Source: Streptococcus varani | Lineage (GTDB): Bacteria > Bacillota > Bacilli > Lactobacillales > Streptococcaceae | Direction: 5' to 3' | DNA: 64,000 nucleotides | NCBI RefSeq assembly: GCF_001375655.1 | Contig: NZ_CTEN01000001.1 | Location: 124,001-188,000 of the forward strand | Shown here: positions 24,016 through 32,544 of the stretch, piece after piece | Numbering within the stretch: the first letter of the stretch is position 1 | How the letters are laid out: each line of letters starts with the position of its first letter | The notes under the pieces: model-generated | Databases searched by the model: none | Told to the model about the DNA's origin: nothing | Seen by the model: the letters and a program-made list of their open reading frames with translations, nothing else | Made by a program: the position numbers and the translations under genes

Positions 24016-25110
24016 TTATTTAGTTTCTAGAAATTTAAAGGACTGCCATGGTTGAATCAAATCCAGGAGAATGAGATCCGCTTTACGAACATGTCCAATA
24101 ACATTCTGGCGACTTCCCAGATTAGGATGATCTTGTAATGCAAGTTGCAACTCGCCACGATACTGGCCAGCCTCATCATTACCGATAGTAACATCTCCTC
24201 GCTTGATATCAACCGCATTAAAAACTGGAATAGATTTTTTTCCATATTTGACCCGAGTCTGACTTGATCGAATCATATAACCTGAATAGTCCCCCCGATA
24301 GAGCTGGACTTCATCCAAACAGATGGTTTTTTCAAGCTCACTGACTCCCGCTTCGAATTCCACCTCAAGCTCTGGTATGGTTGCAAAGAAAACCTTCGCT
24401 GCAGCAGTCAAATCTTCTTGAGAAACAAGAGAAGAACTGATAAAAATATCATCAATCAAACCTGTTGCTTTGAGGACTTGGATTTGCGTAGTAATGGGTA
24501 AATCCCTTTGAAGTTCGCTAGAAACCATGAGGTCTGTTAAAGGCCAAGGACCAAATTTACCAGACTTTGTATCAACAAAGGCCGCAGTCAGAAGATTATA
24601 ATCCTTGTACTGTTGAGCCGTCTCCATAAAATAATCAAAATCCAAAGCAGTATAAGCTTGAGGATAAAAGTTATGAGAACCAATTAAACAATTCTTATTG
24701 GCACCAAAGTCCATGATGAGGTCCAGATAGTGCTGACCTCTAGAAATATTAGTTTCAATAATAATACCATGTGGGTTGTGAGTCATCTGTGCTTCCTCAT
24801 AGCCACGGAAACCTTCATCCAAACGAACAGACCAAACACCCATGTCTGCAAAGAAAGCCATATCATCATAAGACAAGTCTAAGGCAGTAAAAAGCTTTGG
24901 ATTGACATCAATGGATGTTTTGAGTCCTTTTTGATTTCCATAAGCAATAATTTCCTTAAAAGTTTGAACAGTTTCATCTGGATTATCTGCTACTTCTAAC
25001 ATGGAAGTAAAGATCCGAGTATAACCCAAGCTGGCAGCTTGATCAATATAAGTAGACATTTCCTCAAAAGAAGACTTGGAAGGGTAAATTGAAATTCCTA
25101 GTTCTGACAT
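24016..25110 (-). CDS. DUF871/MupG-type phospho-sugar hydrolase
   Basis: 364 residues. The N-terminal TIM barrel (MSELGISIYPSKSSFEEMST, RIFTSMLEV, TSIDVNPKLF, VRLDEGF, IETNISRG, IGSHNFYPQ) and the C-terminal cyclophilin-like domain (GDYSGYMIRSSQTRVKYGK) match DUF871. The characterised member MupG cleaves 6-phospho-MurNAc disaccharides. Last gene of a cellobiose-class PTS operon, it would act on the phosphorylated sugar taken up. Exact substrate is inferred. Confidence 0.85.
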   Translation of the reverse strand: MSELGISIYPSKSSFEEMSTYIDQAASLGYTRIFTSMLEVADNPDETVQTFKEIIAYGNQKGLKTSIDVNPKLFTALDLSYDDMAFFADMGVWSVRLDEGFRGYEEAQMTHNPHGIIIETNISRGQHYLDLIMDFGANKNCLIGSHNFYPQAYTALDFDYFMETAQQYKDYNLLTAAFVDTKSGKFGPWPLTDLMVSSELQRDLPITTQIQVLKATGLIDDIFISSSLVSQEDLTAAAKVFFATIPELEVEFEAGVSELEKTICLDEVQLYRGDYSGYMIRSSQTRVKYGKKSIPVFNAVDIKRGDVTIGNDEAGQYRGELQLALQDHPNLGSRQNVIGHVRKADLILLDLIQPWQSFKFLETK

Positions 25111-25171
25111 GATTAACCTTTCTAAAAAACACCCTCATCCAAGAGGAAGAGAGTGTTGATAAACCATTAAA

Positions 25172-26488
25172 TTATGCAGCGCCTTGTTCTTCTTTAACAA
25201 GTTTTGCATCATAAACTTTGATGAATGGGAACCAAATTGCAAAGGCTACCAATACACAGACGATAGCAAGGATACCGGCTTTGATATCACCACCAGATCC
25301 AATAAAGGCTCCGATACCGCCAGGACTTGGCCAAGGCATTTGTGCAATATTTTTAGCAACTAAACCTGAGTTTACTACTAAGAAAGCAAGAGATGCGGTC
25401 ACGATTGGAGCAAGCATAAATGGAATGGCCAAGATCGGGTTATAAACAACTGGTAAACGAAAGATAATTGGCTCATTGATGTTGAAGAGAGCTGGGCCGA
25501 TAGAAGCTTTACCAAGGATCTTTAATTGTTCTGATTTAGCAAAGAAAGCGATGAAAAGAGTCATACCGAGTGTCGCACCAGAACCACCGATTGTTACATA
25601 AGCATTGGTAAATTCACCTGCAAAGGCATATGAAGCACCGTCAACGTTAGCTGCCATGTTAGCCAAAAGAATTGGATTTACAAGAGCCATAACGATGTTG
25701 GCACCATGTATACCAACGATCCAGAGAGCATGTACCAAGAAGTAGATAACGATGATACCTGGAAGAGAATTAGTGATGTTTGTTACGAAAGCAAATGGAA
25801 TAGCGATAACTCTATAAATATCGGTACCCATAAAGATGAAGGCACCATTGATAACGATAACTGTAATTGCTACGACGAAAGCAGGAATCAAAGCAGAGAA
25901 AGAACGAGATACTCCTTCTGGAACAGCTTCCGGCATCTTGATAACCCAGTTACGTTTCACACAGAGGCGGTAGAGTTGCACTGCCAAAACTGACATCAAA
26001 ATCCCTGTAAAGATACCAGCAGTACCTAGACGTGATAAACCATCACCACCAACAGACCAACCACCAATAGTTGTTGCACTTGAAACTAGGCCCATCACAC
26101 CTTTATCAAAAACCAATTCAGGAATGGTCATGAAGAAAGCAAATATTGATAGGATTGCACCGTTAAGAGGACTAAGATTAAGACCTTCTTCTTCGGCATA
26201 AATCTTGGTATATTCATAACCAATGACCAATGTAAAGTAAAGAGTCAAAATCCCCATAGAACACTTGTAAGCCAAGAGAGTCAAGGCTGAGAATTTGTCA
26301 AATGAGCCAGCCCAAATTCCAGCTAATGCAGGAAATGCTAATGGAATGACACCTAGAACAAGGAAAGCAGAACCCACGATGGTCAATGGGATAGAAGCCA
26401 TCCCGGCAGCTACGATAGCCCGAACTGGTCTATAGGTCGCAACCTTACCCATGGGACCCATGAGGTACTTCTCTAAAAATTCAAACAT
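25172..26488 (-). CDS. PTS cellobiose/diacetylchitobiose-class IIC permease
   Basis: 438 residues, about ten membrane helices. The conserved loop FNINEPIIFRLPVVYNP (about residues 337-353) and YVTIGGSGATLGM identify the Lac/Cel IIC family. It imports the sugar while IIB phosphorylates it. IIA and IIB are separate genes in the same operon. The neighbouring MupG-like hydrolase suggests a beta-linked amino-sugar disaccharide. Confidence 0.93.
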   Translation of the reverse strand: MFEFLEKYLMGPMGKVATYRPVRAIVAAGMASIPLTIVGSAFLVLGVIPLAFPALAGIWAGSFDKFSALTLLAYKCSMGILTLYFTLVIGYEYTKIYAEEEGLNLSPLNGAILSIFAFFMTIPELVFDKGVMGLVSSATTIGGWSVGGDGLSRLGTAGIFTGILMSVLAVQLYRLCVKRNWVIKMPEAVPEGVSRSFSALIPAFVVAITVIVINGAFIFMGTDIYRVIAIPFAFVTNITNSLPGIIVIYFLVHALWIVGIHGANIVMALVNPILLANMAANVDGASYAFAGEFTNAYVTIGGSGATLGMTLFIAFFAKSEQLKILGKASIGPALFNINEPIIFRLPVVYNPILAIPFMLAPIVTASLAFLVVNSGLVAKNIAQMPWPSPGGIGAFIGSGGDIKAGILAIVCVLVAFAIWFPFIKVYDAKLVKEEQGAA

Positions 26489-26528
26489 ATATTTTCCTCC
26501 TAAAATTTTTTTAATAATGTTTGCAAAG

Positions 26529-27032
26529 TTATTTAAGGGTAGCCAAATAATGTTTTAAACGAATGTACTGTTTATCTACATTTTTGTTGATACGGCTCAG
26601 TTTTAACAATATCCAAAGTGCAATAACAACACCTACTGCCTGTACTGATAACAATACGATGGTTGTCTGACTATTCTGCAAGAGGAAAGGAAATAAGAAT
26701 CCGGTTTGTCCTGCTACAGTTAATAGCGCTAAGAAGATATTGACTACAATAATCGTTTGGTAAAAACGCTTGGTAATTTTGGCTTCTTCCTGATTTCGAT
26801 TGAACATTTTAAACTGTTCCCACATGGTAACACCTGCAAAAGAAATCATGGCAAGCGGTAAAACCATGGCAAGGTAATCCTGAGTCATATAAAGCACAGC
26901 AGCCCAGTAAAGATTAATAAAAAGATAGGCAGCACTAATATAGCGAATCGCTAGATAACGATTGTAGAACATAGCCTTAATAGCGTTATCTTTTCTTATT
27001 TCTTCAATTCTTGCTTTTTCCTGGTCTGTCAT
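26529..27032 (-). CDS. Four-helix membrane protein in PTS operon, function unknown
   Basis: 167 residues with a charged N-terminus and about four membrane helices (near 30-48, 52-70, 90-112, 120-142). No family is recognised. It sits between the IIA and IIC genes with short spacing, so it is co-expressed with the PTS, but it is not a standard PTS component. Confidence 0.7.
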   Translation of the reverse strand: MTDQEKARIEEIRKDNAIKAMFYNRYLAIRYISAAYLFINLYWAAVLYMTQDYLAMVLPLAMISFAGVTMWEQFKMFNRNQEEAKITKRFYQTIIVVNIFLALLTVAGQTGFLFPFLLQNSQTTIVLLSVQAVGVVIALWILLKLSRINKNVDKQYIRLKHYLATLK

Positions 27033-27080
27033 TCAGATACCCTCCAATCATTTTTCTCATACTGTGAGATTCTTAAGCTT

Positions 27081-27395
27081 TTATTTTACCTTTTTGTAGA
27101 GTTCCAGCATTTCCAAGGCCACTTCACGTAGCGTCATACTGGTCATCAAGTGGTCTTGAGCATGAACCATAATGATTTCGATTTTGATTTCGACCCCATT
27201 AGCATATTCATGCAAAAGTTTAGTTTGGGATTGATGAGCCAAAAGAATCTCATCATTGGCAGCTTCCAATTTTTCCGCCGCAGCCTCATAGTTGCCCTCA
27301 CGCATATCTGCAAAAGCAGCATGTACTGTTGAGCGAGCATTACCGCTATTGAGGATAATCTCAAAGGCGGCCATTTGTACTTCTTCTGTGTTCAT
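27081..27395 (-). CDS. PTS lactose/cellobiose-class IIA component
   Basis: 104 residues, the usual length for the three-helix IIA. The phosphorylated histidine lies in EIIMVHAQDHLMTSMTLREV; the N-terminus (AAFEIILNSGNARSTVHAAF) also matches the family. It passes phosphate from HPr to IIB. It overlaps no gene and follows the regulator by 11 bases. Confidence 0.93.
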   Translation of the reverse strand: MNTEEVQMAAFEIILNSGNARSTVHAAFADMREGNYEAAAEKLEAANDEILLAHQSQTKLLHEYANGVEIKIEIIMVHAQDHLMTSMTLREVALEMLELYKKVK

Positions 27396-27406
27396 AATCT
27401 TCCCTT

Positions 27407-29392
27407 CTATTGTTCATCTTGATCAAGACTGAGGAAAATTTCTTTAAATTCTTCAAAATCTTGACAATTCTTCATTTTTTCTTTTATTTGTGGCAAATCA
27501 ACTAAGTTGACCATACCTCTGGTAATATCTGACAGACCCTCATTACCATAAATAGAGGAGCTGACTAGAAAGACCAAGCGGATCTGTCTAAAACTTTCAT
27601 CCCAAACCAAACTATTTTTCAAGATAGCAACCCCAATCTTGTGGTTTTTATCCAAAGCTTTAATGGGATGGGGGACCGCAATTGTCTCGTCAAATACCAC
27701 TGTACTCATCTTAGACCTTTGGTGTATCAAATCTAGCATGTGATTTTGGTAATCTTCATCCCTTCCATCATCTAAAAGAGATACCAGATGTTGGAGAACC
27801 ATGTCCTTATCACTTTCGTCTAGAATAGCAAAATAATCTTTTGAGAAATAATCATCAAAGTAGTCCTTTATTTTCCCTTTGGAACTTGCCTTCTTCTGAT
27901 TCGATTTCTTAGCCGTTAATTTTGATAATTCTTTCTTGATATAGGCCGCTTCATCTTCCTTGAGAAAAACACTGACCTTATAAACAGGAATAGCAAAGAC
28001 AAGATTAGACAAATCAATAGTCGAAATAATGCAATCAACACCTGCTAATTTTTCGTCGTTGATATCGTAGTAACCAACCATCTCAGCCACATTAACATAC
28101 TGACTCAGTTCATTCTGAATTCGGTGCCTCAACATCTGTGCACTGCCATAACCTGTAGCACAAATGACCAAGGCGTTGGGCTTATGCTCTTCCTTGTGGC
28201 GTTCCAGAGCCGCCATGATATGCAGAGTGACGTAGGCAATTTCATCCTCAGATAAGAATTCCATGGGAACAGCTTCCAAGTAAGAGAGCATGGTTCTTGT
28301 CAAAGCTAGAGCTTCTTGATAATTGGCCTTGATTTCATCCAAGAGCGGATTATCTAGGTGAACATCATTCTCCAAGCGTTCCAACAAAACTTCTAGGTGA
28401 GTCAGGAGACCTTCAGAAAGGGTAAAGTCGCCGCTAAACTGAAAACCGGTCTCTTTGTCCAAGCGTTGAAGGGCAGATAAGATTTCCTGTCGTAGTTGAT
28501 AGGTCACTTCAGCTTCTTGTCTACGCTCACTGTTTTGCCCTTTTGAGATTAAATGGAGGGCAATATAGTTGACTTCACTATTTGGAAAGTCAATCTGAGT
28601 CACTAAGCGAATCCGATTCAAAATATTTTTAGCAACCAATATTTCTTTTTGGTAACGTAACGGGTCCAAATCGATAGCAGAAATTTGAAAACCTGATTCC
28701 AAGCGTTTGATAGCTAGAGCGATATGAACTACCAGATTTTGAATAACAAAGTCCGACAATTTCAAATCTTGACTACGGGATTCGTCTAGGATAACCATGG
28801 TCAATTCTTCAAAATTAATGGGCAATTTAAGGACATCATGGCGAACATACTGATGGATGTTCTTCATGAACTGACCACTGAAGAAATAATCCATAATGAA
28901 ATGACGCTTGTCTTGCTCGCTTCCAGAAACATAAACACCCTTGTTGGCCCGACTTTCGATGGTCAGTTTGTATTTTTCCAACAAGAGGCGAATTTTTTTG
29001 AAATCAGAAGAGAGAGTTGACCGACTGACAAAAAGCTGATCCATCAGGTCTTCAAAAAGGAGACCCTCTTGCTCAAACATGAGTTTGTTCAAGATAAAGT
29101 GATGTCGATCGTTGATATCAGCATTAGCCATTCCGTTTTGGATATGGTGCTCAGATAAAAATTGCTGGTAAAGCTTGTCATCCTTGATGGAGAGGCGGTA
29201 TCCAAATCCTTGTTTGGATTCGATAACCAATCCCTCACCAAGTTTTTCTAGTTCTTGACTAAGATTTTTTAAATAGGTTCGAACTGTCCGATCCGTACAG
29301 GAGAGGTGTTGGGCCAGTTCTTTACTAGTCACGTAAAGACTGCTGTCTTGCGACAAATAGTTCAAAATCATCTTTTCTTTTTGATTTAGCAT
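27407..29392 (-). CDS. PRD-containing PTS-regulated transcription activator
   Basis: 661 residues of the LicR/MtlR type. N-terminal HTH domains (LNYLSQDSSLYVTSKELAQ; FVSRSTLSSDFKKI), two PRDs with conserved histidines (NYIALHLISKG; AYVTLHIMAALERH), an EIIB-like domain (ALVICATGYGSAQML) and an EIIA type-2 domain (VVFDETIAVPHPIKAL). Its activity should be set by phosphorylation from HPr and the cognate IIB, so it is the likely activator of this operon. Confidence 0.92.
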   Translation of the reverse strand: MLNQKEKMILNYLSQDSSLYVTSKELAQHLSCTDRTVRTYLKNLSQELEKLGEGLVIESKQGFGYRLSIKDDKLYQQFLSEHHIQNGMANADINDRHHFILNKLMFEQEGLLFEDLMDQLFVSRSTLSSDFKKIRLLLEKYKLTIESRANKGVYVSGSEQDKRHFIMDYFFSGQFMKNIHQYVRHDVLKLPINFEELTMVILDESRSQDLKLSDFVIQNLVVHIALAIKRLESGFQISAIDLDPLRYQKEILVAKNILNRIRLVTQIDFPNSEVNYIALHLISKGQNSERRQEAEVTYQLRQEILSALQRLDKETGFQFSGDFTLSEGLLTHLEVLLERLENDVHLDNPLLDEIKANYQEALALTRTMLSYLEAVPMEFLSEDEIAYVTLHIMAALERHKEEHKPNALVICATGYGSAQMLRHRIQNELSQYVNVAEMVGYYDINDEKLAGVDCIISTIDLSNLVFAIPVYKVSVFLKEDEAAYIKKELSKLTAKKSNQKKASSKGKIKDYFDDYFSKDYFAILDESDKDMVLQHLVSLLDDGRDEDYQNHMLDLIHQRSKMSTVVFDETIAVPHPIKALDKNHKIGVAILKNSLVWDESFRQIRLVFLVSSSIYGNEGLSDITRGMVNLVDLPQIKEKMKNCQDFEEFKEIFLSLDQDEQ

Positions 29393-29465
29393 AGGAGCTC
29401 CTTATTCTAATCCTAGAACCACTATATTAACATTTAAACTATTCTTACCCAACTGTCAAGTCGAC

Positions 29466-29780
29466 CTAGAGGCTTTCTTTGACCAAGGTAGCCATTTTTT
29501 CGATTCCCATTGGAATTGGAATGTAGGCTTGTGGTGGAATTTGGACAACAGGTTTGCCCACTTTGGCACCTTCGTCTGCCAATTGTTTATAGTTCATTTT
29601 TGTTTGTGGACTAACAAGGTAAAGATCATAAACAGCGTCTTGGATTAGCTTTTTCCCTTCAGGGACACTGACTGCATCCATTTCAATCGCGAAACCTTGT
29701 TCATTCAAAAGTGCAGCCGTTTTTTTAGCAATCAGTGAAGATGACATACCTGCGGCACAAACGATAAGTGCTTTAACCAT
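29466..29780 (-). CDS. PTS cellobiose-class IIB component
   Basis: 104 residues. The phosphorylated cysteine is Cys8 in VKALIVCAAGMSSSLIAKK, the P-loop-like motif of Lac/Cel IIB proteins. It accepts phosphate from IIA and transfers it to the sugar in IIC. It is the first gene of the operon, directly behind a cre-overlapped promoter. Confidence 0.94.
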   Translation of the reverse strand: MVKALIVCAAGMSSSLIAKKTAALLNEQGFAIEMDAVSVPEGKKLIQDAVYDLYLVSPQTKMNYKQLADEGAKVGKPVVQIPPQAYIPIPMGIEKMATLVKESL

Positions 29781-29824
29781 AAAAATTTTCCTCCGTTTTA
29801 AATAATATAAAAGTTTACATTCTC

Positions 29825-29853
29825 ATTATATCTGGATACGCTTTCAGTTTGAA
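29825..29853 (-). promoter_or_regulatory. PTS operon promoter with embedded cre site
   Basis: TTCAAA and TATAAT are 17 bases apart on the minus strand. The spacer contains TGAAAGCGTATCCA (29833-29846), a near-consensus cre, so CcpA binding would cover the promoter. Confidence 0.78.
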
Positions 29854-29950
29854 TAGCGAGTATTTCCGTATCACTGCGGAAATTTTGTAGTCAGACAAAG
29901 GAAATTTCCTAAATCATCCTCAGGACCTATACTGTAAAATCATGGATACT

Positions 29951-29976
29951 AAAAAAGACCAGTTAGACTGGCCTTT
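29951..29976 (-). terminator. Terminator of the small-paralogue operon
   Basis: GGCCAGT/ACTGGTC stem followed by TTTTTT, directly after the last gene of the paralogue operon. Confidence 0.85.
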
Positions 29977-29979
29977 GGG

Positions 29980-30213
29980 TTAATAGCGCGAAGAAAATGG
30001 TTGAAAGTGCATATTGCCAATCAGTACATCCTTTTTGGTCAAGTCATATTCATCCATAATCAACTGACGCAAATTAGTGTCGTTGATTTTGCTGGAAACC
30101 AGGTAGCCTGTGTCATGTTTGGACTGGATACGAGCCACCTCCAACAAACGTTGATTTTTAGACAGGTCTGGTATCTCCATGCCATTTTGAAATTGAATCA
30201 CATATGAAGTCAT
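29980..30213 (-). CDS. Small paralogous protein 1, function unknown
   Basis: 77 residues from the ATG at 30213 (AGAAGGA upstream). It shares with its neighbours the layout YxIxFxxGxExPDL near the start, then SKINDTNLRQLIMDEYDL and a final beta segment. No signal or membrane segment, so cytoplasmic. Last gene of an operon of five intact paralogues. I recognise no named family. Confidence 0.75.
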   Translation of the reverse strand: MTSYVIQFQNGMEIPDLSKNQRLLEVARIQSKHDTGYLVSSKINDTNLRQLIMDEYDLTKKDVLIGNMHFQPFSSRY

Positions 30214-30238
30214 TATTTTCCTTCTTTTTCTATAGCTT

Positions 30239-30475
30239 TTATAAAATTGCTGCTGCACCAAAAGCAATATGTGTTGAGACAAGGACTACATCTTTCATTG
30301 GAAGATTGTACTCTTCTGTGATGAGCTTACGGAGCTCACCGTCATTGAGCTTCGTTTTAACAAGAAGCCAGTCCTCCTGCTTCTTTTCGACAGTAAGAAT
30401 TTCTGCTAGTTTTGGACTAGCAGCTAAATCTGGAACAGCCACTCCTTTACCAAATTGAATACGATATGTTGACAT
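30239..30475 (-). CDS. Small paralogous protein 2, function unknown
   Basis: 78 residues from the ATG at 30475 (AAAGGA upstream). STYRIQFGKGVAVPDLAAS, then KLNDGELRKLITEEYNLPMK and DVVLVSTHIAF. It is very similar to paralogue 3, indicating recent duplication. Soluble, cytoplasmic. Confidence 0.75.
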   Translation of the reverse strand: MSTYRIQFGKGVAVPDLAASPKLAEILTVEKKQEDWLLVKTKLNDGELRKLITEEYNLPMKDVVLVSTHIAFGAAAIL

Positions 30476-30491
30476 AATTTTTCCTTTCTTT

Positions 30492-30719
30492 TTATCCAGT
30501 TCTAAATGACAGGTAGGTCGATACCACAACCACATCTTTCATTGGAAGATTGTACTCTTCTATGATGAGCTTACGGAGCTCAACCTCATTAATCTTGCTA
30601 TTGACCAAATACCAATCCTTATGTTGCATTTCGACAGTCAGTGTGTCTACTAATTTTGAATTGGCAACTGGGTCTGGAACTTCCACACCTTTGCCAAATT
30701 GAATACGGTAACGAGCCAT
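30492..30719 (-). CDS. Small paralogous protein 3, function unknown
   Basis: 75 residues with AGGAGG before the ATG. ARYRIQFGKGVEVPDPVANS and SKINEVELRKLIIEEYNLPM match paralogue 2 closely, and the DNA is also similar between the two genes. No membrane segment. Confidence 0.75.
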   Translation of the reverse strand: MARYRIQFGKGVEVPDPVANSKLVDTLTVEMQHKDWYLVNSKINEVELRKLIIEEYNLPMKDVVVVSTYLSFRTG

Positions 30720-30831
30720 CGTTCCTCCTTTTTTAACTTGTTTACTATTTATTTTTTCATGCTATCTAGCTAGGATTTGGGTACTCCATGCGGGGCAATA
30801 TTAACTCTCGCCCCGGATCCATATTAAAGTT

Positions 30832-31143
30832 TTAGAACAAATATTTCTTAAGTTCTCTTTCACCAATCGCAGTATGGACAAAAGCAATATCCTTGCCATT
30901 ATGGTAGTGAATCTCGAGTTCAGTTTCCTTTAAAAAACGATGAAGGTCCTCGGGTTGTTTGAAAACAAGACACCACTCATCTCCGCCTCGGAAAATTGGC
31001 CAACTCTTATCACCGTCATTTTTAAGGAAATCTTGGACCTAGATATTCATGAATAGAAAGGAGCCATAAGCAAGAGTAAAGATGACGAAACTTAAAAATA
31101 GATAAGTGAAAATACTTGGCACTGTCTGCCTCTTTTCCAACAA
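30832..31143 (-). pseudogene. Broken small membrane-protein gene with internal amber codon
   Basis: A frame starting at TTG near 31143 encodes a membrane helix (IFTYLFLSFVIFTLAYGSFL), is stopped by TAG at 31039-31041, then continues open for 68 codons (QDFLKNDGDKSWPIFRGGDE ... IHYHNGKDIAFVHTAIGERE). The intact form would be about 103 residues, like the membrane-anchored paralogues upstream. The C-terminal domain differs from the YxIxF family. Confidence 0.6.
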
Positions 31144-31144
31144 C

Positions 31145-31378
31145 TTAAGATACAAAAATTAAGGGGTTAAAGAATGTTGCTACGGCTATCCTCTCTGGAC
31201 CCATTTGAAAATGTTGCACCATGTAGTCACGGATTTGACTTTCATACAAAGGGGATATGATAATAGCAGTATTCTCCAAAATGGTCTTAATAGGAAAGAT
31301 CTGGTTCATTCTGGAAGTGGGGAATATTCGCCACATCCTTGAAGGTCAAGATCTAGTCATGGGTAATTTTTTCACATT
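31145..31378 (-). pseudogene. Frameshifted copy of the small paralogue family
   Basis: One frame carries ILTFKDVANIPHFQNEPDL, matching the family start; it is interrupted, and a second frame continues with ISPLYESQIRDYMVQHFQMG and a closing beta segment, matching the family end. So this is a decayed sixth paralogue with at least one frameshift and an upstream stop. Confidence 0.6.
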
Positions 31379-31412
31379 TTTATATCTTATTGGGCTAGAG
31401 ATAAAAAACTCT

Positions 31413-31754
31413 TTAAGCCTTATTTTGCTCGTATGCCCAACGTGCTTCCCCCGAGATATGAACTTGCCGATCTGCTAAATTGTAATCATTCATCAGCGTT
31501 TGTTTAATCACACGGTCATTGATTACTTTACTCTTGACCTCCCAAGTCATATTATCAGGAGATTGACTAATAATCACAATCTTACCTCTCAAATTGTTGT
31601 TTTCCCTAATATTAGGCGCCACTTCTAGCTCATCAAAGCGAATGATATAAGGAACGCCGTGTTTCTTAGGAAAAACAAAATTCATGTAGTACATGTAGTA
31701 ACCTATTCCCAAAAATATTAACAAGGTCACTGCTGAAAATAACATTTCATTCAT
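31413..31754 (-). CDS. Membrane-anchored paralogue 4, function unknown
   Basis: 113 residues: an N-terminal membrane helix (about 4-25, LFSAVTLLIFLGIGYYMYYM) followed by the family domain (YIIRFDELEVAPNIRENNNL ... SKVINDRVIKQTLMNDYNLA). AGGAAG precedes the ATG. The domain would face the cytoplasm or the outside depending on topology, which the sequence does not settle. Confidence 0.72.
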   Translation of the reverse strand: MNEMLFSAVTLLIFLGIGYYMYYMNFVFPKKHGVPYIIRFDELEVAPNIRENNNLRGKIVIISQSPDNMTWEVKSKVINDRVIKQTLMNDYNLADRQVHISGEARWAYEQNKA

Positions 31755-31780
31755 AACGCTTCCTAATTTCTATTTTCTTT

Positions 31781-32116
31781 TTAATAAACCAACTGACGAG
31801 TACTGACAGTGTATTGGTTGGGTTTCAAGTTGTAAGCCGTTTTAAGGAAATCTTTCAACTTGGCATCGTTGACTACTGATGCTACACAATAACCATCTTC
31901 ATTTTTATACTTAACCGTTGCTAGTTCTTGGAAAGCTGTATCCTGTTCCAAGTCTGGAATTTCAACGCCCTTGAATGTAATGAAATAAGTAACTGAAGAA
32001 CGCCCTTTAGCGTCTTGGTAACGCGGAGCGATTAGCTTCTTTCTCATCGCAATAATTAAATAAACTAGACCAGCTACAATAGCGATTCCAATTATAAAAT
32101 TGAAAAATGTTTCCAT
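31781..32116 (-). CDS. Membrane-anchored paralogue 5, function unknown
   Basis: 111 residues from the ATG at 32116 (AGAGGT upstream). Membrane helix at about 4-24 (FFNFIIGIAIVAGLVYLIIA), a basic linker, then the family domain (SVTYFITFKGVEIPDLEQDT ... LKDFLKTAYNLKPNQYTVST). First gene of the operon; it may represent the ancestral anchored form from which the short soluble copies derive, by inference. Confidence 0.74.
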   Translation of the reverse strand: METFFNFIIGIAIVAGLVYLIIAMRKKLIAPRYQDAKGRSSVTYFITFKGVEIPDLEQDTAFQELATVKYKNEDGYCVASVVNDAKLKDFLKTAYNLKPNQYTVSTRQLVY

Positions 32117-32141
32117 ACGAATACCTCTTTTTATTAAAGTT

Positions 32142-32169
32142 ATTATATCATATTTCAGAGCTTGTGCAA
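32142..32169 (-). promoter_or_regulatory. Promoter of the small-paralogue operon
   Basis: TTGCAC and TATAAT separated by 16 bases on the minus strand, about 25 bases before the first gene. Confidence 0.72.
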
Positions 32170-32280
32170 GGGTTTTCACAAAAATATTTAGGTCTAAAAT
32201 GAATACTAAAAGTTACTATATATAGGAAGAAAAGTGAAAAAATATTTTTAATTTTTTTGCCAAATAGCTTCCTAGGGACG

Positions 32281-32305
32281 AAAAAAAGCAAGGATAGACC
32301 TTGCT
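32281..32305 (-). terminator. Terminator behind the leuS tail copy
   Basis: AGCAAGG/CCTTGCT stem followed by TTTTTTT on the minus strand. It follows a relic of the leuS 3' end at 32311-32346, so it was probably the original leuS terminator. Confidence 0.82.
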
Positions 32306-32310
32306 ATAGA

Positions 32311-32346
32311 TTACGTAACCACAATATTAACCAATTTAGTTGGCTC
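32311..32346 (-). pseudogene. Duplicated fragment of the leuS 3' end
   Basis: The minus strand reads EPTKLVNIVVT then stop, almost the same as the true LeuS end [11 protein letters not shown] at 32543. The DNA is also clearly similar. It indicates that about 200 bases, including a hairpin repeat, were inserted or duplicated behind leuS. Confidence 0.65.
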
Positions 32347-32373
32347 CAACACTCTGAGGAGAGACTGTTGGAG
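32344..32373. repeat. Dispersed hairpin repeat, copy A
   Basis: CTCCAACA...TGTTGGAG inverted repeat followed by GTGGGAAAT. A related hairpin followed by GCGAGAAAT occurs at 57603-57632, so this looks like a small dispersed intergenic element. Confidence 0.55.
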
Positions 32374-32521
32374 GTGGGAAATGGAGCTAATAAGCGAGTC
32401 TTATCTAATAACACTGTTGAAGAGAGCTGGTTTGGTACCGCTGGAAAGCTCCGGGGAAGTTTTCAGGTCGGAAATAAGCAAATACACTTGCCACTCGTCT
32501 CCTATTTCTTGCTCGTGGGCT

Positions 32522-32544
32522 AAAAAGGTCCACCGGACCTTTTT
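32522..32544 (-). terminator. Terminator overlapping the leuS stop codon
   Basis: AAAAAGGTCC-ACC-GGACCTTTTT is symmetrical and could act on both strands; it begins within the stop codon of leuS. Confidence 0.7.
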
